Positions 23,109 through 35,300 of a stretch of 64,000 nucleotides of DNA are shown in pieces; within the stretch, counting starts at the first letter, position 1; each line of letters starts with the position of its first letter. The stretch is from Apoderus coryli. Its lineage: Eukaryota > Arthropoda > Insecta > Coleoptera > Attelabidae. The stretch covers positions 25,311,715 to 25,375,714 of the forward strand of contig OU452200.1 of the NCBI GenBank assembly GCA_911728435.2, written 5' to 3'. Below the pieces are notes generated by a model. The model was given only the letters and a program-made list of their open reading frames with translations, made no database searches and was not told the DNA's origin. Position numbers and translations under genes: made by a program.

Positions 23109-26100
23109 CATATCACACGGCACGAGTCAGTTACAAACATCATTTTTTAAATTGTGGGCTGTCAAATTTAAAATTTTATGAATAAACAAGCTCTGATGAA
23201 GTTTTATTTGAATTTGTGGCAACAATTATGGAATCCGTGGAAATGAGAGAAACTGTAAAATTTCATGAAATCTAGAAGTAGTGTGTTCTGCAACTATCAA
23301 TTGTCTTTCGTTTATAAATACACAGTTTTAGATTTCAAATAAACAATATACTAAGAAACCTGCTTAAGGTCAGTTATTTTGCATCAGAATACTCTTACTA
23401 GTCTTTTCATCTCATAAAACATTAGTTGCGCTACCAACGGTATAACGTATTAATTTCATTATTCAAACAATTTCTAATTTCGGATATAATCATTAAATGA
23501 TATTTACATAATTAAATAATTTCATTAAGTAAGTAGTTGATAAAAGTTTTGCACCTAAAATGTCAATAAAACTATATAATTAATAGGTATCTTAGGTACC
23601 ATAAGCATATAAAGATAAGTTGTACGAAGTACAACATGGTTTTTATCGTAATGTGTGGGGTAATGTCTGACCAGCATTATAGAAATAGGATTCTTATATA
23701 ATAATAACAACGAAGAACAATAATTAAAAACTATACAATGAATTTGTGTCCGTAAATAGTGAACCCAGGACATTCCGTACACAAAGCAACTCCGATTACC
23801 ACACTATATAATTGTATAAAAGTCTGCGGTTGCCGTACTACATATCTGTAACTTTTAAACGTAATTTTCATGCGAAAGATGGAGGCAAATATCAAAAGTA
23901 ACCTATGGCTGTAAAGCAGATAAAAATGCTTTCAAATGATGTGTAACTCGATTCCTACTGTTATTTGGGGGTTGTTCCCTATCACAGGGCGAAAGCGATT
24001 TCAACCAAAACCTCCTCTAGGACTCCCCCAAACTCACATACCAAAATTTAACTCAATTGGTTGAAGCTTTAAGGCGTTATCGTGGAAGAATACATACAGA
24101 TACACAAACAGACAGACATCCATCTGGAACTGGTCTTTCGTCTCACGGAACTTGAAAATGATTATATCCGTCTTTATCTCAATTTTTTTTTCAGCGCGTT
24201 CACAATACTTGCCCTATGGGTCTGGAAAGTCATATAGAGGTACCTACTCGTATAAACTAAAAAGTAATAAGTACTGAGATTAATATCAAAATACACTACA
24301 TAATATGCCATAAAACTATTTATGTTGTAAAAAATAACATTTTTATATAAAAAAAATAGCGGTTTAGGCAATCTTTAAATAATTCTAGGCCATTTCTTTA
24401 ACATTTGTCTTGTTTAGTTTCATTTCAACATCTTTTCACTTTTTCAACATAATTGTTTCAACGTTTACTACTACTAATAAATTCACTTTTAAAAATATAT
24501 TATTTTAGTCAGGGTTCATTATTACTTTTTTATGCTAAAAAAATTGATATCAAACACAGCGATCCAAAAAACATTTTTTGTTCGATGTCCATCAAAATTT
24601 GATGCTCATAAATAATTGATAATGAATAATAATTATTTTGATCGAATTATTATGATAGATACGTACAGCGCCAAATTATAAATATTGAATTTTTCTGTAA
24701 AATTGAAAGTTTCCATATGAACTGACAATTTTGGTTATTGGTGTATTTGTATAATTCAATTCAAGTCCTAAGAGAATACCATATTACATGAATACAAAAA
24801 GATTTACGTTAGGTATCATACATTAGATTGGTCCTCCTTTACTTTTAATATGTAATTGTTTCGAAATGTTATGCTACTGTTCTGTTGATTCTATATTATT
24901 TTCGACGATATTCTTATTTTTCTATTAGTATTTACAAAGTGTGTGTTAATTACAAGTATTTTACTTTTGACTTTACACTGGGTTAGCTTTTGAAGCAATT
25001 GAAAATGCTACAAATAGAATTTCTATATCTTTACCATTATTTCAGATAGATATACCTTTTTGAAAATTCTGGAAGATGCTACAAATAGAATAGTTATATT
25101 TTTTTAATTATTTAAGATACATGACCTTTTTGAAAATTCTGCATGTCTCAGGTACCGTATCACGAAAATTGGGCAGATTTTTACCATCTATTGTTTTCGA
25201 GAAATAATCCGAATATGCATTTTCTTCCCAGGATGAACTGCGGCGATCGATTTTTTTTAATTATGTATACAAATCTCTTGCATTTTCTTATATTATCATA
25301 AACAGATTTAAATAATCTTTGTATAATTTAACCTCCCAACATTAATATTTGTAATTTAAAATTGAAAAGTATGGTGACATTTCTATAACAATTAACTGTT
25401 TTCTATTAGTCGTGGTCAACTAATATCACAAATTAATAGGTAAAAAATGTGTATTTGTAAAATATTTCAAATCTAAACACTTTCACGGCTAATGATACCT
25501 AGGGGTTTTGAGGGAACTAAGCATAGATTGTTTTGAAAATTTAAGTGGTTACTCAGGTCAATCCAATCTATTACTCTATTATATTGAAATATTTGTGCCA
25601 CATCCGGTTTTACCAGAAGTTTATACCAACTTTCTTGTTTCAACTTGTTTATTATGTAATGGAATGTGACAAAATTATAGAAAAAACATGCAGAAAAGTT
25701 TTTTGGAACGTATCCTAATTAACTACCAGCGTTAAAATAGCTAAAAACATTTATTATGTTGTTTTCATCAAAGGTCAAAGCCTCATATATTTTTTGCTCT
25801 GTCTTCGCCCTTCATGATATTATTTTGTAACCGTGGGAACTTCTTTCTGATCATTGGTTGTAAATCATGATTCATTTCATTAAACTGAAGGTTCTTTCTA
25901 AAATTTTGTCACATTTCCAACGAATAATAAATAAGTTCATTGAAACTTCACTTTCGCTGAAAAACAACAAACGCTTTATTAGGTATGAACTAAATGGTTA
26001 TTTTAATAAAATATACCGAATAATCCAATTTTTCTAGAAACTTGCTTTTATTTCAGAACCTTTCCATTTAGGACTAAGTCCATGGCAATCATTTGAAAAG

Positions 26101-26600
26101 AAATTTAGTTGTCTTTCAGAATATTAGATAATAGGTCCTCAGAGTGTAGCATTACAGTAGTTTGTGACCATCCTGTAACATTATAGGTTAATTTGTCGAG
26201 ATAATTGATATTTTTTTTCTTGAACTGCCATCAAAATTTCATGAGTCTGTCTATTCAGGTGGCGAAATGACGAATATATTCTGAAGAACTGTTTTGAACT
26301 AAGGAAAATCAAAATAAATTATTATTCAAAAGCATGTTAAGATAGGTATAGAGAAGTGTCTAATAAGACATTCAAGCTAAATTATATAATAACGGTGTCA
26401 TTTTTGACATAAAAATCAGAATATTTCAAAACCACGTCAACTGTGCTTAGCCATGAACTACACAAACCGCCAAAATTCTTGGACCCCCTCGTAAGTTTTA
26501 AAACGAAATATTTATCATGGTTGCTTTCTTGTGCATTTAATCTTTATTCAGTTCACCGTTGCTAGGCATCTAAAAGTGTGACAAAAACAATTTCCCACAA
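23109..26600. other. Non-coding stretch with one dispersed repeat
   Basis: No gene seen in 3.5 kb. 23884-24195 is a dispersed repeat: its first part matches 11575-11660. Its later part (CCCCCAAACTCACATACCAAAATTTAA, TTGGTTGAAG, CGTGGAAGAATA, CAGACAGACA) matches 57620-57720. The rest is AT-rich without recognisable structure. Confidence 0.5.
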
Positions 26601-26612
26601 TTTTAGATACCA

Positions 26613-27730
26613 ATGTTTAAAAAGTGGTTCATATCGATTGAGCGTGTTGAAGTGATTGTTGAATTTTTCTTTGCAATTATGCCTTGCAATACAATTTCAG
26701 TATTCAATAGAGCAAGAATAGTGACTTTGCATGAAGAGGAATCATCGAATCGCGAACAAACTAGGGATTCCTCGCGCTTCAGTTATCACAATAGTGCATT
26801 TGTACCAGGAAACTAACAGCGTTGACTGGAAACATGGAACTGGGCGTCATAGGGTAACTAATGCAAGAGAAGATCGGTATGTAGCAGGTTATGGACGTCG
26901 GAATCGAACCATAACACTCTCAGCTGTCCGAACTCACTTTAGAAAATCATGTGGTCGATTAATTTCCAGTACCACAATACGGCGGAGACTTGCTGGAGCC
27001 AATTTGCAATCTAGGAGACCATTAATAGTACCCAAGTTACTTCCCAGACATATAGCCGCTGGTCTACTGTGGGCACATCAACACATGGACTGGCTTTTAC
27101 TTCAGGGGCGAAATGTCCTTTTTTCTGACGAACCCAGATTTGGTTTAATTAGTGATAGTTGACGACACAGAGTTTGGACAGGACCAGGGCGACCAGAAAG
27201 ACTATCTTTTGCCCGAGAAGTCGTTCCATACCAAGGAGGAACAGTAATGTTTTGGGAAGGCATAATGCATGGTCGTCGTACGCAGCTTATTCCCATTCCA
27301 GACACTATGACAGGGGATAGATATATAATAATAATAATAATAATAATAAAAGACTTTATTGTAAAAATAAAATATTTTACAAAAGGCGAAGTTGAAGCTG
27401 CAGCTTCCTCACTTAACCTAACTAAAACTATAAAGAAACATTTACAAATCAATCATATAACACAAATCCTGCATTAACACCCAAATGAAAACAAATTTGA
27501 TATGCAAATAAATATCATTCAATACAATACCACTCAAATGCTCAGTAATACAATAATTAAAGAAAAATAAAAGAAAAATATATGTGCGAAACATTATTGC
27601 ACCCATTATTTATCCTCTACAAAATGAAATTGGAGCCCATTTCATTTTCATGCATGATAATGCTAGGCCCCATCGCCCGAGTAGAGTACAAAATGCCCTA
27701 GAGATTCAAAATTTTTGTTTCATATAATTT
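26613..27730 (+). pseudogene. Tc1-type transposase pseudogene, 3'-truncated and interrupted
   Basis: N-terminus from about 26680: MPCNTISVFNRARIVTLHEE, then a frameshift near 26740 into NHRIANKLGIPRASVITIVH (paired-like HTH). It continues through LISSTTIRRRLAGANLQSRR to NVLFSDEPRFGLI (first catalytic Asp). An in-frame TGA lies at about 27160, then HRVWTGPGRPERLSF and EVVPYQGGTVMFWEGIMHGR. A LINE tail interrupts at about 27322-27585, after which FIFMHDNARPHRPSRVQNAL (second Asp) resumes. The third catalytic acidic region is absent. No inverted repeats located. Confidence 0.8.
27322..27585 (-). mobile_element. LINE 3' tail inserted in the Tc1 transposase
   Basis: Begins with (AAT)n followed by AAAAGACTTTATTGT (minus: AATAAAGTC) and shares ACAAAAGGCGAAGTTGA with the LINE tail at 22690-23055. 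The interrupted reading frame resumes after ATATATG, so the likely target duplication is a short AT-rich word that cannot be delimited exactly. Confidence 0.65.
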
Positions 27731-27739
27731 CTGCTTCTA

Positions 27740-28447
27740 AAAAATTAAAGGTGTGTGCGTATTATTATTGTTGCCATATTATTTAGTAAACCACGTAGAG
27801 ACAGTGGCATAACTAGGGATTGGGGTGCTAGAGGGGGCTTAGGTCATCTAAACTTGCTATTAGTTTTCTCTCAGACTGATTGATGCGGTTCAGCCGCACT
27901 TCATAATGTGAATTCAACAATAAAATGAAACTTTTAGTGAAAATCTCTATCCTCAATTATATATTAACGCACTGTGTGCGGCGCGTAGAAATAATTCGGG
28001 ATTAAATTTTGCACGCTCACGCACTTTATGAGTATATTTTAATACCTCAACACCATGTAAAATATAAAGAAATTATGCATGATTTGGGAATCTGGGTTAC
28101 AGAATTGTCTTAACTGTCAGATATCAAATAGTCGTCAAGATTTAAAACTTGCCGCCGTAAAAAATTCTTATCCTATATATTATTATAAATACTTCTTCAA
28201 CAACACATAAGTTGATGAAAGGCGAAAATAACATATAGAGTGATTGGTACAGTGTCGCCTATTATAAAGAAAGAACTTTTATTATTCATTTCATAGATTT
28301 AGAAGAACTATTTGCCACACGAAAATTACTCTAAGTTAGGAATTCCGTAATATTTAAATACATATATTTATCAACAGATTCACTAGAGCTACGGACATTT
28401 TTGTAAATAACAATTTCGGATTCCCTTCTTAATATGTTGTAATATGC
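27740..28447. other. Non-coding stretch upstream of the lipase gene
   Basis: No ORF or recognised repeat. Could hold the promoter or first exon of the lipase gene, but I see no decisive signal. Confidence 0.4.
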
Positions 28448-28621
28448 AGTCAAAAAGCGTCACTTTAGGTAGTGCTGTTAAAGTTGCGGTAGGAATTATA
28501 GTGGAAAACATGAGAACTGACCAAACTTATGAATGTATTCTTGAAAAAATTGTAAGCTGTGGAATTGTGGCTGATATAAGCTTAGATCCCTCAACATCCA
28601 AAAGAAAGAACTAAAATTCCT
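28448..28621 (+). CDS. Small open frame of unknown identity, possible exon
   Basis: Starts ATGCAGTC (the preceding bases also form an acceptor-like TATGCAG) and runs 57 codons without a stop. Composition is non-repetitive: SAVKVAVGIIVENMRTDQTY followed by ECILEKIVSCGIVADIS. A GTAAGC donor-like site lies inside at about 28552. The cysteine and hydrophobic spacing is reminiscent of saposin-type domains, but key cysteines are missing. I cannot identify it; it may be an exon of another gene, a gene fragment or chance. Confidence 0.25.
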
Positions 28622-28683
28622 TAAAATTCAACGATTATGTAACAGACTCTACGGAGCAATAGAAGGTGGAGATATTCCAAATG
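28583..28683 (+). CDS. Candidate upstream exon of the phospholipase B1-like gene
   Basis: An open frame (IQKKELKFLKIQRLCNRLYG followed by AIEGGDIPN) ends at a phase-0 GTAGGT donor at 28684, matching the phase-0 start of the first secure lipase exon at 29054. Acceptor-like ATAAG or TTAG lies at about 28580-28588. The charged, helical composition would suit the N-terminal region preceding the lipase core. It overlaps, in another frame, the small ORF starting at 28448. Confidence 0.35.
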
Positions 28684-29053
28684 TAGGTTAATATTAGCGA
28701 GTTATTTTTTGAATCCTAGATTCACTTTTAGGATGGCGTCCATATATTGAGCTACAGGTTATTATACTGAATCAGTATGACAATTACTGAGTGATTAAAA
28801 TTGACTGATAATAAATAAAACAAATCTAATTGTTTACCAGATATGTTCTGAAGTGTGTATGTCCTTCGAGGCTTAATTAATATTATTAAATCCTATTTCA
28901 AATGTATTCATTCATGTAAGTTTGGAAGGAGAGACTGAAATAGTAATTAGTTTATAAAGGAATACAATTTTGGTGAGAAATTGCAATTCTCTAAATAAGT
29001 TTTACTATACGCTCTGTCAACTCAACTTAAGACACACTGTTTTTGTTTTTTAG

Positions 29054-29324
29054 GAAAAGTTTGGCAATTTCCCAATTCAATATGCTCAACAGAGTGCTGC
29101 GAGAACGCAAAGAATTTTTCCGAAATCTGTTCTATTCCCATGTGCCAATATTACAAATGTAACGTTACGATCTCCGAAAAGGCCAACTGACGTAAACCGA
29201 CTGCGACCGGGTGATATTGATGTGGTGGCTGCGCTTGGGGACTCTCTGGTAGCTGGAAATGGTGCTATGGAAGAGTATGCTTTAGGCACTATGATTGAAA
29301 ATAGAGGGGTATCTTGGTGCGTAG
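29054..29324 (+). CDS. Lipase exon 1 of the secure set (block I, GDS)
   Basis: Acceptor TTTTTTAG, donor GTATGT. Phase 0 in, phase 1 out; 90 codons. Encodes [30 protein letters not shown] and the start of the block II region (GVSWCVG). First exon I can support, not necessarily the first of the gene. Confidence 0.9.
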
Positions 29325-32300
29325 GTATGTAAACTGTAAATTACTGTGTGGAACTCGTTCTATGAATTCTCTACTTAGGGTCACATGTTTACGGGAAAAC
29401 ATATTGCCTATTATTTAAAATTAAGAGGAAAGTTATTATCATTATTCATTCATTTATTATTTATTAATCTACGGAGAAAGTCCATTATTACAACATGTAC
29501 AAAACAATAGCATACAACATAATACAGAAATTATAAAACTTACATAACTCTAGACTATCCATTACAATTGAACTTAATAAAAAAAACAAAAAACCAGCAA
29601 TTGCGCGACGTACAACAGCTCGCAGGACTCCAACGCTCGCTGATGTTAAGGAATCAATGAATGATAATTTATTTTAAATTTTAAAAACAAGGAATTAGGG
29701 AAACCATTCATCTCTAGACCCCCTCCTCAAGCGACCGGCGAACTCACTAAATGGTGCAAAGAAATCGATGTTATGATTAGAACAACGATTCGCCAGTCGC
29801 GCCACTGCACTCTGGTGACAAACCTCAGAAAACGGTGCTGAAGCCTCTCGATACAGACAGTGTGACAAACATAAGATGGAGACCACACCGCAGAGGCGTA
29901 CTCCAAATGCGGCCTCACAAGGGATGTGTACAGGGCTCTGAATGTACCAGTCTGACTGAAATCCCCCGAACAACGTCTGATGAAGCGCAACATCTTAATG
30001 GACCGCGATGTCGCGCGCCTGATGTGGTCGGTGTAGCTCAGTGAAGAATCCAAGTAGACACCCAGATCCTTGACCAACAAAGCCTTATAATCCAAAGCGT
30101 TCCGGTCAATAAAGTATTCGTGAAAAAGTGGATCCCTAGTACGGTTAAAATTAACGCAAAAGCACCTCGATATATTCAAATCCAACCCATTCGCCTCGCA
30201 CCAATGCACAAGCCGAATAACATCCTCCTGCAAAAGATAGCAATCGGATGGGCCTGCAATACGCCTATAACACTTTAGATCATCAGGAAATAACTTGATC
30301 TCACTATGGACGAAACATTGCTCTATGTCATTGACAAATAAGTTAAATAATAAGGGGCCCAAATGAGACCCCTGAGGAACACCAGATGAAACTAATATGG
30401 GCCTGGAATGAAACTCATTGATCCGGACAACCTGAGTTCTACCACATAAGTAGCTCCCCAACCAGTCCAACATAGGCGCAGAGACTCCAATAATCCCAAG
30501 CTTCTCAATGAGAAGCCGATGGTTGACACTGTCGAAAGCCTTAGAGAAGTCGGTGTAAATGACATGAACTTGATATCCGTGCTCCAAAGCCCGGGACAAG
30601 TAGTTTGTGAATTCGAGGAGATTGAGCTCGGTAGATTTACCTGCCTGAAATCCAAATTGATCGGAGAGTGGCCGTCAGATAACGAGTGATCAGGTTTTCG
30701 AATAGTTTCGGAATTGAATTCAATATACAGACCGGTCGGTAATTTGTTACTTCATTTCTGTTGCCGGATTTAAAAATAGGGGTAATGAAACTAGTTTTCC
30801 ATAATACAGGGAAAGTGCCAGTGGAGACCGAATGATTGAAAATAATTTGAAGCGGTCTAGCAAGCGAAAAGCTACAATTCCTGAGAAGCAAGGCTGGGAT
30901 TCCGTCGGGACCGGCCGACTTCCTCACTTCCAAGCCAACAATTGCCTCTAAAATATCTGAGAGAGAGATGTGATGAACGGAAACATTCACTAGGGTGTCC
31001 CCGACACAGCCAACCGGAGAGTCAAGACATCTGTCGTTATACACTGATTCAAAATACGCAGCACACAAATCCGCCCCACACTGATCGGCGTCGCTCGTTC
31101 GTTCACCCCATGATAGACGCGAGGGCAGGTCTGAAGATCCTCTTTTAAAATTAATGATCCTCCAAAAAGCTACAATGTTCTGAGGCAGCTCACTCTCAAT
31201 TGCATTTGTAAAAGACATATGGCAAACGCGAGAAAGGCGATTACATTCACTTCTGAGTCTGCTAAAGTCCGCATAATGGGTCTGCGAGCCTGTGAATTTG
31301 TAACGCTTGTGAGCCCTCTTCTTTTCAAATATGAGCTGTTTCAGCTCCAGTGAATACTACCGCGGAAATCGTTTAGAGGAACACCTCTTCTTGGGCACAA
31401 AAACCTCGAACGCATCGAATAAGATGTGGTAAAAGGTGTCGACCATGTCATCCACCGACCGATAGGAGAGAAGAAAATCCCACCGAATGCCACCAAGACG
31501 GTCATTCAATGACTCAAAGTCGGCAGACTTAAAATCGTAGTAAAACCTTTCCGCTTGACGAGAAGAAGCCACTTTGTGGGTTCTGAATGGTATATGAACA
31601 ACCAAAGGAGGGTGATAACTGTCCGGCTCGATCAGAACATCCTCCGCAACGACAACCCTGGAGTCGGGATTGTGGGCCAAGACCAAGTCCAGAATACGGC
31701 CACTACGACCGGGCGTCCTGTTGAATTGAAATAAGTTGTGAAAATTGCACATTTCGGACACATATTACATTGAAGCCTTCTGGAATAGTAATTTACGTAA
31801 CAAGTCCGGAAAATAAGTTTTTTTTTTTGGATGAATAGACAAAATTCTAGAACGAGCCGTAGGCGAGTCCTAGAAGTCTGTGAGTCCAAAAAAACTATTT
31901 TTGGGCGTATTTGGTACAATATTTTTTCGGCAACCTTGTAGAATAATAAATCAATGAGACGACACATTTATTTCTTTCTTTATTATACATTTTGATTCCT
32001 ATTTGAATTAAACTTCGCAATTGCTTGGTATATTTAAATTCCTTTTGTTGAAACCAGAACAAGAAGGTAAAGTTTCCGTTTCAAATTGGTTGTTTTCATC
32101 TGATTATTTTTGAATGGTCTTGGCAATTTTAATTTTGTTGGTAAGTGAATTATCTATACAGGGTTATTCACGCCATACGACACGGAATAGTGTGGCTAAA
32201 CTATTTAATTTCCTAAAAGTTTTATTCATGGGTTTGATAAAAATGATTTATGGTTACATTTTAAAAATATTGTGAAACTATACAGTGTCCCAATGAACCA

Positions 32301-35300
32301 TAGTTGTGTTTTTTTAAATGGAATACCCTTTATATGAATACATTTTTAGATTCCCCGTTTAAGATAAACCTAACTTTCATTAAAGTACATCTCACCTAAA
32401 TCTGACAGTTTTTTTAATAGTTTATTTTTTTTTTAAATATAGACATAAATTGAATGAAAAAATTGTTTGTTATTTTTAAGCCAGTCTGGGCTGATAAATA
32501 TATCCACTCATCACTCGTTATGCTAAATATAAAAAAACCCAATACTAAATACAGGGTGTCCAATAATATAAGTTAGAAGAACGTAAAGTTTAATTCGAAC
32601 AGATTATTTCAAATGGAACACCCGGTATATGAGGTAAAAATCATATACTATAATACTTTCCTATAAATAACTCGTGACGTTTTCGTGGAAAATGCACATA
32701 TTCATAATATTAGGAGAATTTTTAATTGAACCTGGTAATTTCATGTAGACCACCATATATTTGATGATGATGAAATTAATTATTTATTAATCACTATAAG
32801 GTTTTTCTATAGATGTGTATATTTTTATTTTTGCATGGAAAAAGCACATATTGGTACTAATAGGAAGAATTTTCCAAATTATAATATTTGTCGAGTGAGC
32901 CATGAGAATTTGAGAAACCATATATTTAAACAATAACATAATAAATAAATACATTTTTAACTTAAATTCAATAGCAAGGTATACATAAATACTGATACAT
33001 TTTATAATAAATGTTCAATATGATTGGACTCTAGGCACATTTGAATCCTTTTCTTAAATCCTTCAACAACTATAATGTTGTGTAACGCTTCTAAACGCAT
33101 CGTTTATTTGCTCCTTCATCTCCTCTATTAAAAAAGTTTTCATTTTCGATGGTTTTGTTCCTGACCATGTACAAAATGCAACACGATTTTTCTTCTTTTT
33201 AAGAAATGCGATAACCTTTGGGAAAGTGGCTATATGTTTACATTTTTCTTCACTAAAATGGTACTTTTCAACATAGAGTACATGCTCCACAGAGTAGAGG
33301 ATTTGACAGTTTCAGATTTTTCCGACAAATACGCCACAATTACACCCTCTGTAATAGTTTTGCATTCCTTCATATCCATCCATATCGTGAACAAATCATA
33401 AACGTTTTCGTACCTGGATTTTGATTTTTCAGGCAATAATTGTGCTGTAGCAGCAGCTGCTATATTGGAAAATTTCCCAAGGCACATTTTCAAAGTCACT
33501 ATCGCTGCTGCTTTCCATATTGGATTGCGAATTGCGATCAAAAAACATGCAAACTTTTGATAACTACGTAATTACTTCCCGGACTAGGCCGAAAATGCTA
33601 CTTTCTCAAAGAAAAGCGTGCGGGAACTGCGTACATCCCGGACGGTTGCCTACTAGTCAGTTCCCTACACAAAGCGAACGTAGAATTATTACCGATTTTG
33701 AATTTCTATTACTTTTGTCTCAAAATCAGTTTATTTTTTTATGTCTGTAGGTACCTACGGCAAAGTTTTTGTTTAGTCGATTTGACATAATATGCAGTTC
33801 GTGTAGAGATTACTGACTCGCTAAATAAAATCATCGCTCACAGTGGAGTGCAATATCCATATATGTTTTTTAAACAGGTGTGGCCTCAACCTTTCAGTGA
33901 TTCAGCCAAAAATCAATAAATTAATAAAAAAATATGTCATCTCGACAAAGTTTTTATGTTATTATTATAAATAGTTTATATTTATATATCCCCATCATCA
34001 GTCACAAAATACAATCTAAAACTTGAAGCAGTGAGTTGTGAATCGATTTTTTTTTAAATATAAAACATAAAAACATCATTTTTTTCTCGTCAATATAATA
34101 TTTACAATTATTGGTAAATTAAGTATATTTGCAGGCTTTCCAGGAAAACCGTCCAATGAATTTATTATTAGATGCAAGCTTTAGCTGGTCTTACCCAGTG
34201 GAAGCAATTTAAACAGAAGACCCTGATTTTCGATATATTAAAATTCAATAGTATAATTTAAAAATTTAATGTTAAACAAAAAAGGATTTATTTCACAAAT
34301 TGTATTGATGCGGTCTGTCGGAAACTCAGTCAGCAATCTTTTATAGTTTACTCATTGAGAACTCATTCACATGAGCATTGATGCTCTTTTAAATATTTAT
34401 TATGCATTTATATATATGCTACAGTCGCCTACAACATTATTGTGTGGGGATCGTCCAGTGGCGCAGAGAGAGTACTTGTATTTAATAAAGAAGAGAGTGA
34501 TTCGTACCATCTTTGGTCTCCCGTATAGATGTTCATGTAGAGCTACATTTAAAGATAACGAACTACTCACTGTGCCGTCAATATACTTGTACAAACTTTT
34601 AACGTACGTGTTCCAAAATACCGCAAAATTGCAGAGAAATGGCTCGCTCCATGACTATTTAACAAGGGGGAGAAATCAACTCCTTCTGCCTAGGCCTCGG
34701 CATGAGGCATATAAGAGGTCGCCTGACTACGCGGGCTTATATTATTATAACATTCTACCACAGTTCACTAGATCTGAGTAGGCGTTGAGCATCTTCAAGA
34801 GGAAACTGAAATCTTTTCTGATTACCGTTTCTACTCAGTTGATGAGTTCGTTGACCATTGCTCGGCGCTATAACTTTTGTATATTATATTTTTTTAAAAA
34901 AATTTTTATGTAAATGCACTGTGCACCTATTGTGTTTTGTATTATGTACCTATAATGTTAGTTGCCATCATTGTTTTTCTTATCTGTGTATATTGTATTT
35001 TAACATATTATATTATGTAGATCTCGATTTGAATCTTACTAGATTTTAAACTTTTAAAGTTTGTGAAGACTGACGTGCCAATGTACAAATGTACATCGTA
35101 AAAAAAAATCACGTGTATAATTACACGACGGAGTGGTAAACGCCTTGTGTGTAACAATTCTACACCATTATTAGTATTGTGCCGGCCTAGTAACGAAATC
35201 AAATTTGGTAAAATAATATTTCACACACTGCAGTGTAAAATCAAGTTATGTGCTGGTTCCGTGTTACTTTCTCAGACACTGTGTTATTTTATACACCACT

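Noticed and set aside
29835..30044. + strand ORFs opposite the LINE at 29.4-31.8 kb
   Set aside because: Antisense shadows of the reverse transcriptase.
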